Shown piece by piece: positions 1 to 4,772 of a stretch of DNA of 12,168 nt. Where the stretch lies: the NCBI GenBank assembly GCA_003453695.1, contig DMNK01000083.1, forward strand, positions 1 to 12,168, read 5' to 3'. The stretch's first letter is position 1. Every line of letters starts with the position of its first letter. The position numbers and the translations under genes were made by a program. The DNA comes from Acidimicrobiaceae bacterium (lineage in GTDB: Bacteria > Actinomycetota > Acidimicrobiia > Acidimicrobiales > UBA8190). The notes below the pieces were generated by a model. The model ran no database searches. It had not been told where the DNA came from and was given only the letters and a program-made list of their open reading frames with translations.

Positions 1-444
1 GTGGCCTCGCTGCCGGGTGTGCAGCTCCAGGAGAACGGGGCGCCCACCGTGTTCGTGGAGGGCGCAGGGGGGACTCTGCTCAACTTCTGGTACGTCCCCC
101 AGAGCGGATCGTGGAGTGAAGGCACGGTGACGGGTGGAGGTGCTGGCTCGGCCCCCTCGGTGCAGTTGCAGCCGGCCAACGGCGAGCCCACCGTGTTCGT
201 CCGGGGCAGTAGCGGGTCATTGTTCAACTACTGGTACATCCCCTTCGGCGGGTCGTGGGGAGCGGCCACGGTGGCGTCGGGCGGGGTCGCCTCCCAGCCG
301 GCGGTACAGCTCCAGCCCGCCAACGGGGCGCCGACCCTCTTCGTCGTGACGGCCGGCGGCGCCGTGCTCAACTACTGGTACATCCCCCAGAGCGGATCGT
401 GGGGAGTGGGCACGGTCGTGAACGGGGGCGTGACCGAGCCCTAA
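1..444 (+). CDS. C-terminal part of a beta-propeller / lectin-like repeat protein (5' end outside window)
   Basis: The 147 visible residues consist of three tandem repeats of about 48 residues. Each carries the pattern P-x-VQLQ, then G-x-PT-hydrophobic-FV, then L-x-N-(F/Y)WY(I/V)P, then GSW and TV. The period and the repeated aromatic WY and GSW motifs resemble the blades of PLL/tectonin-like bacterial beta-propeller lectins, which are usually secreted and bind sugars. This is pattern recognition, not a confirmed family match. The first codon is GTG, but I treat it as internal: V1-A2-S3-x-P5 aligns with the VASQP that opens the third repeat, so more repeats almost certainly lie upstream of the window. 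The last repeat ends with GGVTEP and there is no other C-terminal domain. The stop codon overlaps that of the convergent GNAT gene. No signal peptide can be seen because the N-terminus is missing. Confidence 0.75.
   Translation: MASLPGVQLQENGAPTVFVEGAGGTLLNFWYVPQSGSWSEGTVTGGGAGSAPSVQLQPANGEPTVFVRGSSGSLFNYWYIPFGGSWGAATVASGGVASQPAVQLQPANGAPTLFVVTAGGAVLNYWYIPQSGSWGVGTVVNGGVTEP
1..444 (+). repeat. Three tandem ~144-bp coding repeats (47-48 residues each)
   Basis: The units start near residues 1, 49 and 97; the VQLQ motif recurs at residues 7, 54 and 102. At the DNA level the 19-mer CCCCCAGAGCGGATCGTGG occurs exactly at 96-114 and again at 384-402, a separation of 288 bp or two units. The string CAACTACTGGTACATCCCC is shared by units 2 and 3. 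Identity in DNA as well as protein suggests fairly recent duplication or gene conversion among blades. Confidence 0.85.
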
Positions 445-1148
445 CCGCGGGGTTGCGCAGCGGATCTTTCAGCAGGCCTGGGCTCGGTCTCCCACACCAG
501 GACCTGGACGTGATGGCGGTCCCCGGTTGGCGTTCGCAAGCCCGGGGCCGGCGCGGCGCTGCCCATCAGGCGGAACCCGACTGACTGGAAGGCGCCGATG
601 GCGCGGCGGTTCTCGGCCAGCGTCTGCACATGACATCCAGGAACGCCGAGCCTGCGCAGTCGCTCCTGCCACGTTCGCAGCAAGGTGCCACCGACTCCTT
701 GACCCCGCACCGACGAGAGCAGGTCGATGTGGAGGTGGGCGGGCCAGCGGTGGTCCCGGACCGGAGCTGGACCAGGGTGCCCGTCCAGGCGGTCCCGAAT
801 GACGTCGGCGAACGAGCGCCACACGAAAGGGGCCGTGGACGGGCGGACGACGACCCAGCGGCTCCACATGAGGCGTCCGAAGACGGCCGCCTCACTCCGC
901 GCCGCCTGCGAGTCGATGCAGCCGAGGAGATAGCCCGCCACCTCGCCACCGCGTTCCACAACCAAGGCCGACTCAGGCTCGTCATCGGTGTAGTAGGAGG
1001 TGAAGAGGTCGGCGTAGCTCTCCCGGTCTCGCCACTGCCACTCCGGATCCCCCATGTAGCCCGTCTCGAAGCAGATCCGGCGGACGAAAGGCCTGTCCGG
1101 TGCTTCATAGGGCCGGATGGTGATCCCGCCATTTCCTCCCGGTGCCAC
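441..1148 (-). CDS. GNAT-family N-acetyltransferase
   Basis: A 235-residue protein with the acetyl-CoA binding motif A of GNAT enzymes: a beta strand (LHIDLLSS, about 139-146) followed by R148-GQGVG-G154 and a helix. Then comes the usual EN-x2-AI-x-AFQSVGFR segment (about 179-193), which forms the second half of the fold. Family members move the acetyl group of acetyl-CoA to a primary amine on a small molecule or protein; the substrate here cannot be read. The central stretch (about 85-135) is longer than in minimal GNATs. The start is GTG, because no ATG lies in frame nearby; a modest purine-rich GAGAGG lies about 20 nt upstream. It follows the NTF2-like gene by 72 bp and could be co-transcribed with it. 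Its TAG stop overlaps the TAA of the opposite-strand lectin-like gene. Confidence 0.85.
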   Translation of the reverse strand: MAPGGNGGITIRPYEAPDRPFVRRICFETGYMGDPEWQWRDRESYADLFTSYYTDDEPESALVVERGGEVAGYLLGCIDSQAARSEAAVFGRLMWSRWVVVRPSTAPFVWRSFADVIRDRLDGHPGPAPVRDHRWPAHLHIDLLSSVRGQGVGGTLLRTWQERLRRLGVPGCHVQTLAENRRAIGAFQSVGFRLMGSAAPAPGLRTPTGDRHHVQVLVWETEPRPAERSAAQPRG

Positions 1149-1220
1149 TGTGATGGCGCGACGGTACCTCTCGCTGGCCCTGCGAGGTGAGGCGCGCGGT
1201 TACTAGAGGTGTGGGGTCGT

Positions 1221-1610
1221 CTACCCGGCGGGCGTGTCGCTGTTGAAGCAGTCGGCGATGATCCGCAAGGTTCCGTCCGCCTGCTCACGCCACACCACAA
1301 CGTATTTCCCGTTGTCGATCACCGAGTCGGCACCCGGGGGCCGGACGGTGAGCGTGTAACGGCCGATCTCCACCGACGTCTCGCTGTCGTCGATGACATC
1401 GATGGTGTCGAGGGCCAACGCCTCGGCGCCCGCATCGAGCAGTCCTTGCATGGTCGCCCGAATCGCCGCCCGGCCTTCGGCCAGAGGGGCGCCAGGAGCG
1501 AGGAACCGGGCACCCTCTTCGTAGAAGGTCGACAGGGTGGCGGTGTCCTTGTTGGACACAGCCTTACAGAACTCGCTGTCACGGCTTTCGATGGCAGATC
1601 GACGGCTCAT
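1221..1610 (-). CDS. SnoaL/NTF2-like (DUF4440-type) small protein
   Basis: A 129-residue protein of the length and pattern of the NTF2-like superfamily (ketosteroid isomerase, SnoaL, DUF4440). An N-terminal helix (residues about 4-18) is followed by D-T-A-T-L-S-T-F-Y, the G-AP-L-EGRAAI segment, then alternating strands (TSVEIGRYTL, GKYVVVWREQADGTLRIIADCFNSD). The last block, ending in W-R...G-x-LRI-x-D-x-FNSD, is very typical of DUF4440/SnoaL proteins. Such proteins form a cone-shaped pocket and act as isomerases, cyclases, dehydratases or pure binders, so the chemistry is not predictable. The ATG has a perfect AGGAGG with a 5-nt gap. A 294-bp gap upstream suggests its own promoter, with the GNAT gene following. 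Confidence 0.88.
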   Translation of the reverse strand: MSRRSAIESRDSEFCKAVSNKDTATLSTFYEEGARFLAPGAPLAEGRAAIRATMQGLLDAGAEALALDTIDVIDDSETSVEIGRYTLTVRPPGADSVIDNGKYVVVWREQADGTLRIIADCFNSDTPAG

Positions 1611-1615
1611 GGCAC

Positions 1616-1663
1616 CCTCCTTTGTCCCGGCGAGAGCCTTTCACCGGTCGTGGCCTCGGTCAA
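1616..1663 (-). promoter_or_regulatory. Shine-Dalgarno and possible promoter of the NTF2-like gene
   Basis: On the minus strand AGGAGG (1616-1621) sits 5 nt before the ATG of the NTF2-like gene. Further upstream TTGACC (1658-1663) matches a -35 box well, but the sequence 17-18 nt downstream of it (AAGGCT) is a poor -10. The ribosome site is solid; the promoter is only a suggestion. Confidence 0.35.
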
Positions 1664-1744
1664 CGGGTAATTCCGCCTTTCTCCGCTGCGAGCTGAGGTC
1701 GGAGCAGCAGCGTTGCCGGTGTCGTCGCTCAGTGCGGTGATGGT

Positions 1745-1766
1745 GAGCGCCCTGCGGAAGGCGCTC
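1745..1766 (-). terminator. GC hairpin downstream of the VOC operon, possible terminator
   Basis: GAGCGCC (1745-1751) and GGCGCTC (1760-1766) form a perfect 7-bp stem with an 8-nt loop. It lies about 140 nt after the stop of the leftward VOC gene. There is no T-run, so it would be at best a U-less actinobacterial-type terminator. Confidence 0.25.
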
Positions 1767-1904
1767 GCACGTCATCGATCGCGGCGGGAGAGGCCCGATC
1801 GTTCGCCAGTGCAAATGGGGCACCCACTCGCCGGGCCTGTCACTGGGCCTTGCCGGTCTCACGTACCAGGGCAACGGACACGTCGTCGCCCATGGAGACG
1901 AGAT

Positions 1905-2333
1905 CTACGAGTTCGCTACCGTCCCAAAGGCGCGTGCACTTTGGCGTTCGTGATCCCGCTCGGTGGCGCTGATGGGCAGCATCTCAATCCGGTGGCCGTC
2001 GGGGTCGGAGATGAACACCGAGTTACGTGGTGTGATCTCCAAGGATTCGATACCAGCTTCAGAGAGACCAGCTACGAGCAAATCGACATCGGCGACGTCG
2101 GCGTTCAGAGCCAAATGGTTCATCTCCTCCCCGCCGTGGACGTCGCAATCAGCCATCTCGAAGAGGTCGAGTCCTTGCATGCCACAGCGCAAGAAGGAGG
2201 CCTTCATACCCGGAACAGACCCGCGGTCATCGAAGCCCAGTGCTTCCATGTAGAAGGTCCGGGACCGATCAAGGTCGGTGACGTGGAGCACCACATGGTT
2301 GATGCCAGTCACCTTGACCTTCGATGTACCCAT
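1905..2333 (-). CDS. VOC-family (glyoxalase / extradiol dioxygenase fold) protein 1
   Basis: A 142-residue single-chain VOC protein with two beta-alpha-beta-beta-beta modules. The first opens with INHVVLHVTDLDRSRTFY and the second with MNHLALNADVADVDLL. The DPDGHRIEML segment closes the fold. The likely metal ligands are H13, H73 and E117, the standard VOC positions. The family includes glyoxalases, dioxygenases, epimerases and antibiotic-resistance proteins; the substrate is unknown. I chose the ATG at 2333 because AAGGAG lies about 8 nt upstream; an in-frame GTG at 2354 would add seven residues but has weaker support. It follows VOC protein 2 by 46 bp on the same strand, so the two are probably co-transcribed. 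The C-terminal tail (about 120-142) is charged and unlike the core. Confidence 0.9.
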   Translation of the reverse strand: MGTSKVKVTGINHVVLHVTDLDRSRTFYMEALGFDDRGSVPGMKASFLRCGMQGLDLFEMADCDVHGGEEMNHLALNADVADVDLLVAGLSEAGIESLEITPRNSVFISDPDGHRIEMLPISATERDHERQSARAFGTVANS

Positions 2334-2379
2334 TCGTGGGCTCCTTGTCGTCACCGACGGGTCGGTAGTCGTCAGGGTG

Positions 2380-2778
2380 TCAGCCGGCCGAGATCAGTTC
2401 GAGCTGGATGTTGTCCGGATCGCGGAAGACGAGCACCGCATACCCGTCCTGATCGTTGATTGGCGATTGGAGCACGTTGAGCTCCTTAAAGTGTTCTGCC
2501 CAGGTGTCGAGGTCGGCACGTTGGGCGACCCCGAAGCTCACGTGATCGAGCCCTGTGCGCGTCTCGTTGCATGGTTCGGATGCGTTGGCTGAGTGCGTAT
2601 GCAGGCCCACGCACATTGAGAAGTCCGGTTTGCCAAGAACGATGGCGTAGCCGTTACCGTCGGGGTGGTCCTCCCTCATCAATTCCGCGAGCCCCAGGAC
2701 TTCCTTGTACCACGCCACGCTGCGATCAAGGTCGGTGACGGTGAACGAAACGTGGTGGATCGAGGCGATGTCAGGCAC
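2380..2778 (-). CDS. VOC-family (glyoxalase / extradiol dioxygenase fold) protein 2
   Basis: A 132-residue VOC protein. Module 1 starts IHHVSFTVTDLDRSVAWYKEVLGL and module 2 starts GLDHVSFGV. RDPDNIQLELI ends the fold. Predicted metal ligands are H9, H79 and E127. It differs clearly from its neighbour VOC protein 1, so this is not a recent tandem duplication; paired VOC genes may act on successive intermediates or form different dimers. The GTG at 2778 is preferred because GAGAGGA lies about 6 nt before it and the protein then begins right at the first strand. A TTG at 2799 would extend it by seven residues. It sits 59 bp after the cupin stop and 46 bp before VOC protein 1. Confidence 0.9.
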   Translation of the reverse strand: MPDIASIHHVSFTVTDLDRSVAWYKEVLGLAELMREDHPDGNGYAIVLGKPDFSMCVGLHTHSANASEPCNETRTGLDHVSFGVAQRADLDTWAEHFKELNVLQSPINDQDGYAVLVFRDPDNIQLELISAG

Positions 2779-2837
2779 GGTTCGGTCCTCTCTGCTCAAG
2801 GCTTGCGTGGTGGGCGAAGCAGGGTGAGGATTGGGGC

Positions 2838-3350
2838 TCAGCGAGCGGTCGCCAGCAGTTGGTCGGCGTCCTCGGCGCTTAGCGGGGGCCCGATGGGCCT
2901 CAGATCATGGGCCCCGGCAAGACGGGCGAGTTCGTCCATTGCGGGAAAGACCGGCTCGGTCGGCACCACCCGAGCGCCGGCTGGCACCCCGAGCTCTCGA
3001 ACAAAGTCCCGGAAGCTGGCGTTGTCGTGCACGAGCAGGATGCGTGCCTCGCGAGCGCCGACCACTCGGAACGTGTGCGGCACGCCTCGGGGCATGGAGA
3101 CCCAGTGCCCCGCTCCGACCACCAGTTCCTCGTCGCCACAGCGCACGACCATCTCGCCCTCGAGGATGTACCACGTGTCATCGAGGTCGTCGTGGACGTG
3201 GAGCGGGGGTGCAGCGCCGACCGGCAAGGTCATCTCGAGCACGACGGTGGTCATTTCGGGTGCGGAGCGGTGCTCGACGACCAAGGTGTCGAGGAACCAC
3301 CACGCCAGGCTCTGTTCGTTCTCGGGGGAGTCGACAACCGCCGTCGTCAC
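2838..3350 (-). CDS. Cupin-domain protein
   Basis: A 170-residue single-domain cupin. The first conserved motif reads PLHVHDDLDDTWYILEG and the second reads PRGVPHTFRV. H51, H53 and H92 occupy the three histidine metal positions. The fourth ligand, normally Glu five residues after the second His, is Asp (D58). Cupins of this plan include quercetin-dioxygenase-like and other small-molecule oxygenases or isomerases. After the core barrel (about 45-110) a tail of about 60 residues is predicted helical (FRDFVREL, MDELARLAG, SAEDADQLLA). The GTG at 3350 is chosen because AGGAGG lies 8 nt upstream; the in-frame GTG at 3359 falls inside that ribosome site. It is the first gene of the leftward set and is divergent from the MarR regulator, so it is the likeliest regulated target. 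Confidence 0.9.
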   Translation of the reverse strand: MTTAVVDSPENEQSLAWWFLDTLVVEHRSAPEMTTVVLEMTLPVGAAPPLHVHDDLDDTWYILEGEMVVRCGDEELVVGAGHWVSMPRGVPHTFRVVGAREARILLVHDNASFRDFVRELGVPAGARVVPTEPVFPAMDELARLAGAHDLRPIGPPLSAEDADQLLATAR

Positions 3351-3358
3351 CTCGGCCA

Positions 3359-3364
3359 CCTCCT
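3359..3364 (-). promoter_or_regulatory. Shine-Dalgarno that fixes the cupin start
   Basis: On the minus strand AGGAGG lies 8 nt before the GTG at 3350. It also overlaps the alternative GTG at 3359, which therefore cannot be served by it. This favours the shorter protein. Confidence 0.7.
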
Positions 3365-3390
3365 CGTCGGGGACTGTCTCGGATCGGATA

Positions 3391-3405
3391 GTCAGGAATC
3401 CTTAC
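3391..3405. promoter_or_regulatory. Putative MarR operator, site 1
   Basis: GTCAGGAATCCTTAC is an imperfect 15-bp palindrome centred on A3398, with perfect core AGGAATCCT and matching GT/AC ends. It shares 11 of 15 positions, including GT at the left end, GG and CCTTAC, with site 2. It lies between the divergent cupin and MarR genes, the usual place for an autoregulatory MarR operator. Confidence 0.6.
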
Positions 3406-3430
3406 GACTGAGAATATGGTACGGTAACCT
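3402..3430 (+). promoter_or_regulatory. Possible leaderless promoter of the MarR gene
   Basis: No Shine-Dalgarno precedes the MarR ATG. TAACCT at 3425-3430 fits the actinobacterial TAnnnT -10 pattern and is 7 nt before the ATG, the spacing expected if transcription starts on the A of the start codon. TTACGA at 3402-3407 lies 17 nt further upstream as a weak -35. Both elements overlap the operator palindromes. On the opposite strand TATTCT (3411-3416) is a possible -10 for the cupin gene. Confidence 0.35.
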
Positions 3431-3433
3431 TAC
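3419..3433. promoter_or_regulatory. Putative MarR operator, site 2
   Basis: GTACGGTAACCTTAC is an imperfect palindrome centred on A3426, with 12 of its 14 arm positions paired. It ends only 4 nt before the MarR ATG, so binding would block the regulator's own start region. Together with site 1 it gives a consensus GTMMGGWAWCCTTAC with centres 28 bp apart. Confidence 0.6.
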
Positions 3434-3437
3434 GACC

Positions 3438-3911
3438 ATGTCAAGCGATTCCTCCGACCACCCCAGCGGCGAGCCAAGGCCGTACGTCGGCGCCCTGCTG
3501 GGTGTCGTTTGGCAGTGGGTCCGAGATCAGATGTATGCGGGCGTCGTTGCCGCGGGATATGACGATCTGACCGCAGCCCACGTCGGGCTCTGGCGCTATC
3601 CGGGCCTCGAGGGACTACGTCCCAGCCAGCTTGCGGACCGGAGGGGGATCACCAAGCAGTCGGTCAACGACTTGCTCGGGCACCTCGAACAACGCGGGTA
3701 CCTGTTGCGCGTGGCCGATTCGGCCGACGGAAGAGCTCGTGTCATCCGACTCACTTCGAAGGGATGGCGGCTCCAGCAGACGATCTATGCCCAGGCTGGA
3801 TCGGCCCAGCTGCGGATCGAAGAGATCCTCGGGCCCCGGCGCTTCGCCCAGATGCACAGCTCGCTCGAAGTGCTGACCGAGCAGCTGGCCGGTTCACCCG
3901 TCGTCGTCTGA
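3438..3911 (+). CDS. MarR-family transcriptional regulator
   Basis: A 157-residue protein with the MarR plan: N-terminal dimer helix (about 17-40), a winged helix-turn-helix (about 58-110) and C-terminal helices (about 111-150). The recognition region reads LRPSQLADRRGITKQSVNDLLGHL, and the wing carries DSADGRARVIRLTSKG, the characteristic D-x-R-x-R type wing of the family. MarR dimers bind palindromes in their own promoter and release them when a phenolic or other small ligand, or an oxidant, is present. The open frame extends far upstream, but the ATG at 3438 is chosen because conserved sequence starts after it and upstream sequence is antisense to the cupin gene. It is divergent from the cupin gene across 87 bp containing two matching palindromes. 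Confidence 0.93.
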   Translation: MSSDSSDHPSGEPRPYVGALLGVVWQWVRDQMYAGVVAAGYDDLTAAHVGLWRYPGLEGLRPSQLADRRGITKQSVNDLLGHLEQRGYLLRVADSADGRARVIRLTSKGWRLQQTIYAQAGSAQLRIEEILGPRRFAQMHSSLEVLTEQLAGSPVVV

Positions 3912-3981
3912 CATCGGTTCCAGGGTGTAGATGTTGACGGTGGCGACCGATCTGCCTCGCCGGCAGTCGGGTTGAGGAGGG

Positions 3982-4009
3982 CGGCCGACCTAGGGTGCCG
4001 ACTCGGCCG
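3982..4009 (+). terminator. Hairpin after the MarR gene, possible terminator
   Basis: CGGCCGA (3982-3988) pairs perfectly with TCGGCCG (4003-4009) around a 14-nt loop. It sits 70 nt past the MarR stop and before the next gene. There is no T-run, and the loop is long, so support is weak. Confidence 0.25.
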
Positions 4010-4087
4010 GTATCGCTTCGAACCAGGCGGGCGCCCATCAGGCCCAGTCCCTTTTGGGGGCGATGCCACTGGTACCAAGATGGTTGC

Positions 4088-4570
4088 GTGAAGCTCTGGC
4101 TCCGTTCAAGCTTCTTCGCCACGCTGGGGCCGGGGACTGTGTTGGTCGGAGGTCCTTTTGGGATTCTGTCGGCCTCCGACCAGCGGTTCGACCTGGGTCC
4201 GGCCCGCTGGGTTGGTGTGCCCGTGCTGGTTCTGGGGGCAGGCGCCCTCCTCTGGTGCATATGGGAGTTCGCTCACCGCGGTCGAGGGACCCTTGCCCCC
4301 GTCGATGAACCGCGCTTTATCGTCCGAGCCGGTCTTTACCGCTACGTGCGAAACCCGATGTATCTCTCAGTCTTCACCGCCCTCGTCGGCGAAATCATCT
4401 TGTTCGAGTGTCCATGGCTCATCGTGTGGGCTGGGGCCGTTGGGACGGCCTTTGCGGTCTTCGTCGTGACATATGAAGAGCCACACTTGACCCACCGGTT
4501 CGGGAGCTCCTACGAGCAGTACCGGCGCTCGGTCCCCCGCTGGATTCCTAGACGTCCAGGGCCGGAGTGA
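4088..4570 (+). CDS. Isoprenylcysteine carboxyl methyltransferase (ICMT/PEMT-like) family membrane protein
   Basis: A 160-residue integral membrane protein with about four hydrophobic segments (about 8-28, 41-61, 92-108, 110-128). The diagnostic C-terminal SAM-binding part is present: GLYRYVRNPMY (82-92), then the EE pair (130-131), the FGSSYEQY stretch and a basic RWIPRRPG end. Bacterial members are mostly uncharacterised methyltransferases acting on lipids or hydrophobic thiols at the membrane; true prenyl-cysteine substrates are not expected here. The GTG at 4088 starts the first membrane helix directly. An in-frame ATG at 3995 would add 31 residues of Arg/Pro-rich sequence that looks non-coding. 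There is no clear ribosome site. It is a stand-alone gene: 176 bp separate it from MarR and a hairpin follows its stop. Confidence 0.85.
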   Translation: MKLWLRSSFFATLGPGTVLVGGPFGILSASDQRFDLGPARWVGVPVLVLGAGALLWCIWEFAHRGRGTLAPVDEPRFIVRAGLYRYVRNPMYLSVFTALVGEIILFECPWLIVWAGAVGTAFAVFVVTYEEPHLTHRFGSSYEQYRRSVPRWIPRRPGPE

Positions 4571-4587
4571 GCGGCCCAACAGGCCGC
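4571..4587 (+). terminator. Compact hairpin directly after the ICMT-like gene
   Basis: GCGGCC (4571-4576) and GGCCGC (4582-4587) form a 6-bp all-GC stem with a 5-nt loop CAACA, starting on the base after the stop codon. No T-run follows. The position suggests transcription termination or protection of the 3' end. Confidence 0.45.
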
Positions 4588-4772
4588 CTGGCGTCATTTC
4601 CGGCCTGGGCGCTTGTCGTGCCCTACCCGTCCCAGTTCGGCAGATAGCGAAGGGGCCCACGGGAGAACTCTCTGCGACGGTGTGGTGGCATCCCTCCCAC
4701 CCCCGGGGTGCTGGCGCCCTTCCACCTGTTGCCCCTGCGGGCGAGACTGTCACTGGAGGTGGCCGGGAGCTG

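Larger units (their letters stand above)
1611..1904. other. 294-bp intergenic gap between VOC gene and NTF2-like gene
   Basis: This is the longest non-coding stretch in the window. It contains the ribosome site and possible promoter of the NTF2-like gene at its left end and a GC hairpin at 1745-1766. On the plus strand a start-less open stretch with coding-like codon endings runs from about 1747 to 1953. No start codon or recognisable domain was found there, so it is not annotated as a gene. Confidence 0.5.

Noticed and set aside
1..444. Tandem repeat as a CRISPR-like array
   Set aside because: The repeats are in-frame protein repeats of 144 bp with divergent wobble positions and no spacer structure.
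566..1300. 244-residue minus-strand open frame overlapping the GNAT gene
   Set aside because: Another frame of the same strand holds the clear GNAT motif A; this one has no conserved pattern.
1905..2778. The two VOC genes as a recent tandem duplication
   Set aside because: Apart from family motifs (HV-x-x-x-VTDLDRS, DPD) the sequences differ throughout.
2907..3437. Long upstream extension of the MarR reading frame
   Set aside because: The extension is antisense to the cupin gene and the MarR fold begins after ATG 3438.
3995..4087. N-terminal extension of the ICMT-like protein from ATG 3995
   Set aside because: The 31 added residues are Arg/Pro/Thr-rich and unlike the family; GTG 4088 opens directly into the first membrane helix.
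4680..4772. N-terminal extension of the permease from ATG 4680
   Set aside because: The residues are Pro/Gly-rich with no ribosome site, while ATG 4773 has GGAGG/GGGAG before it and a normal permease N-terminus.
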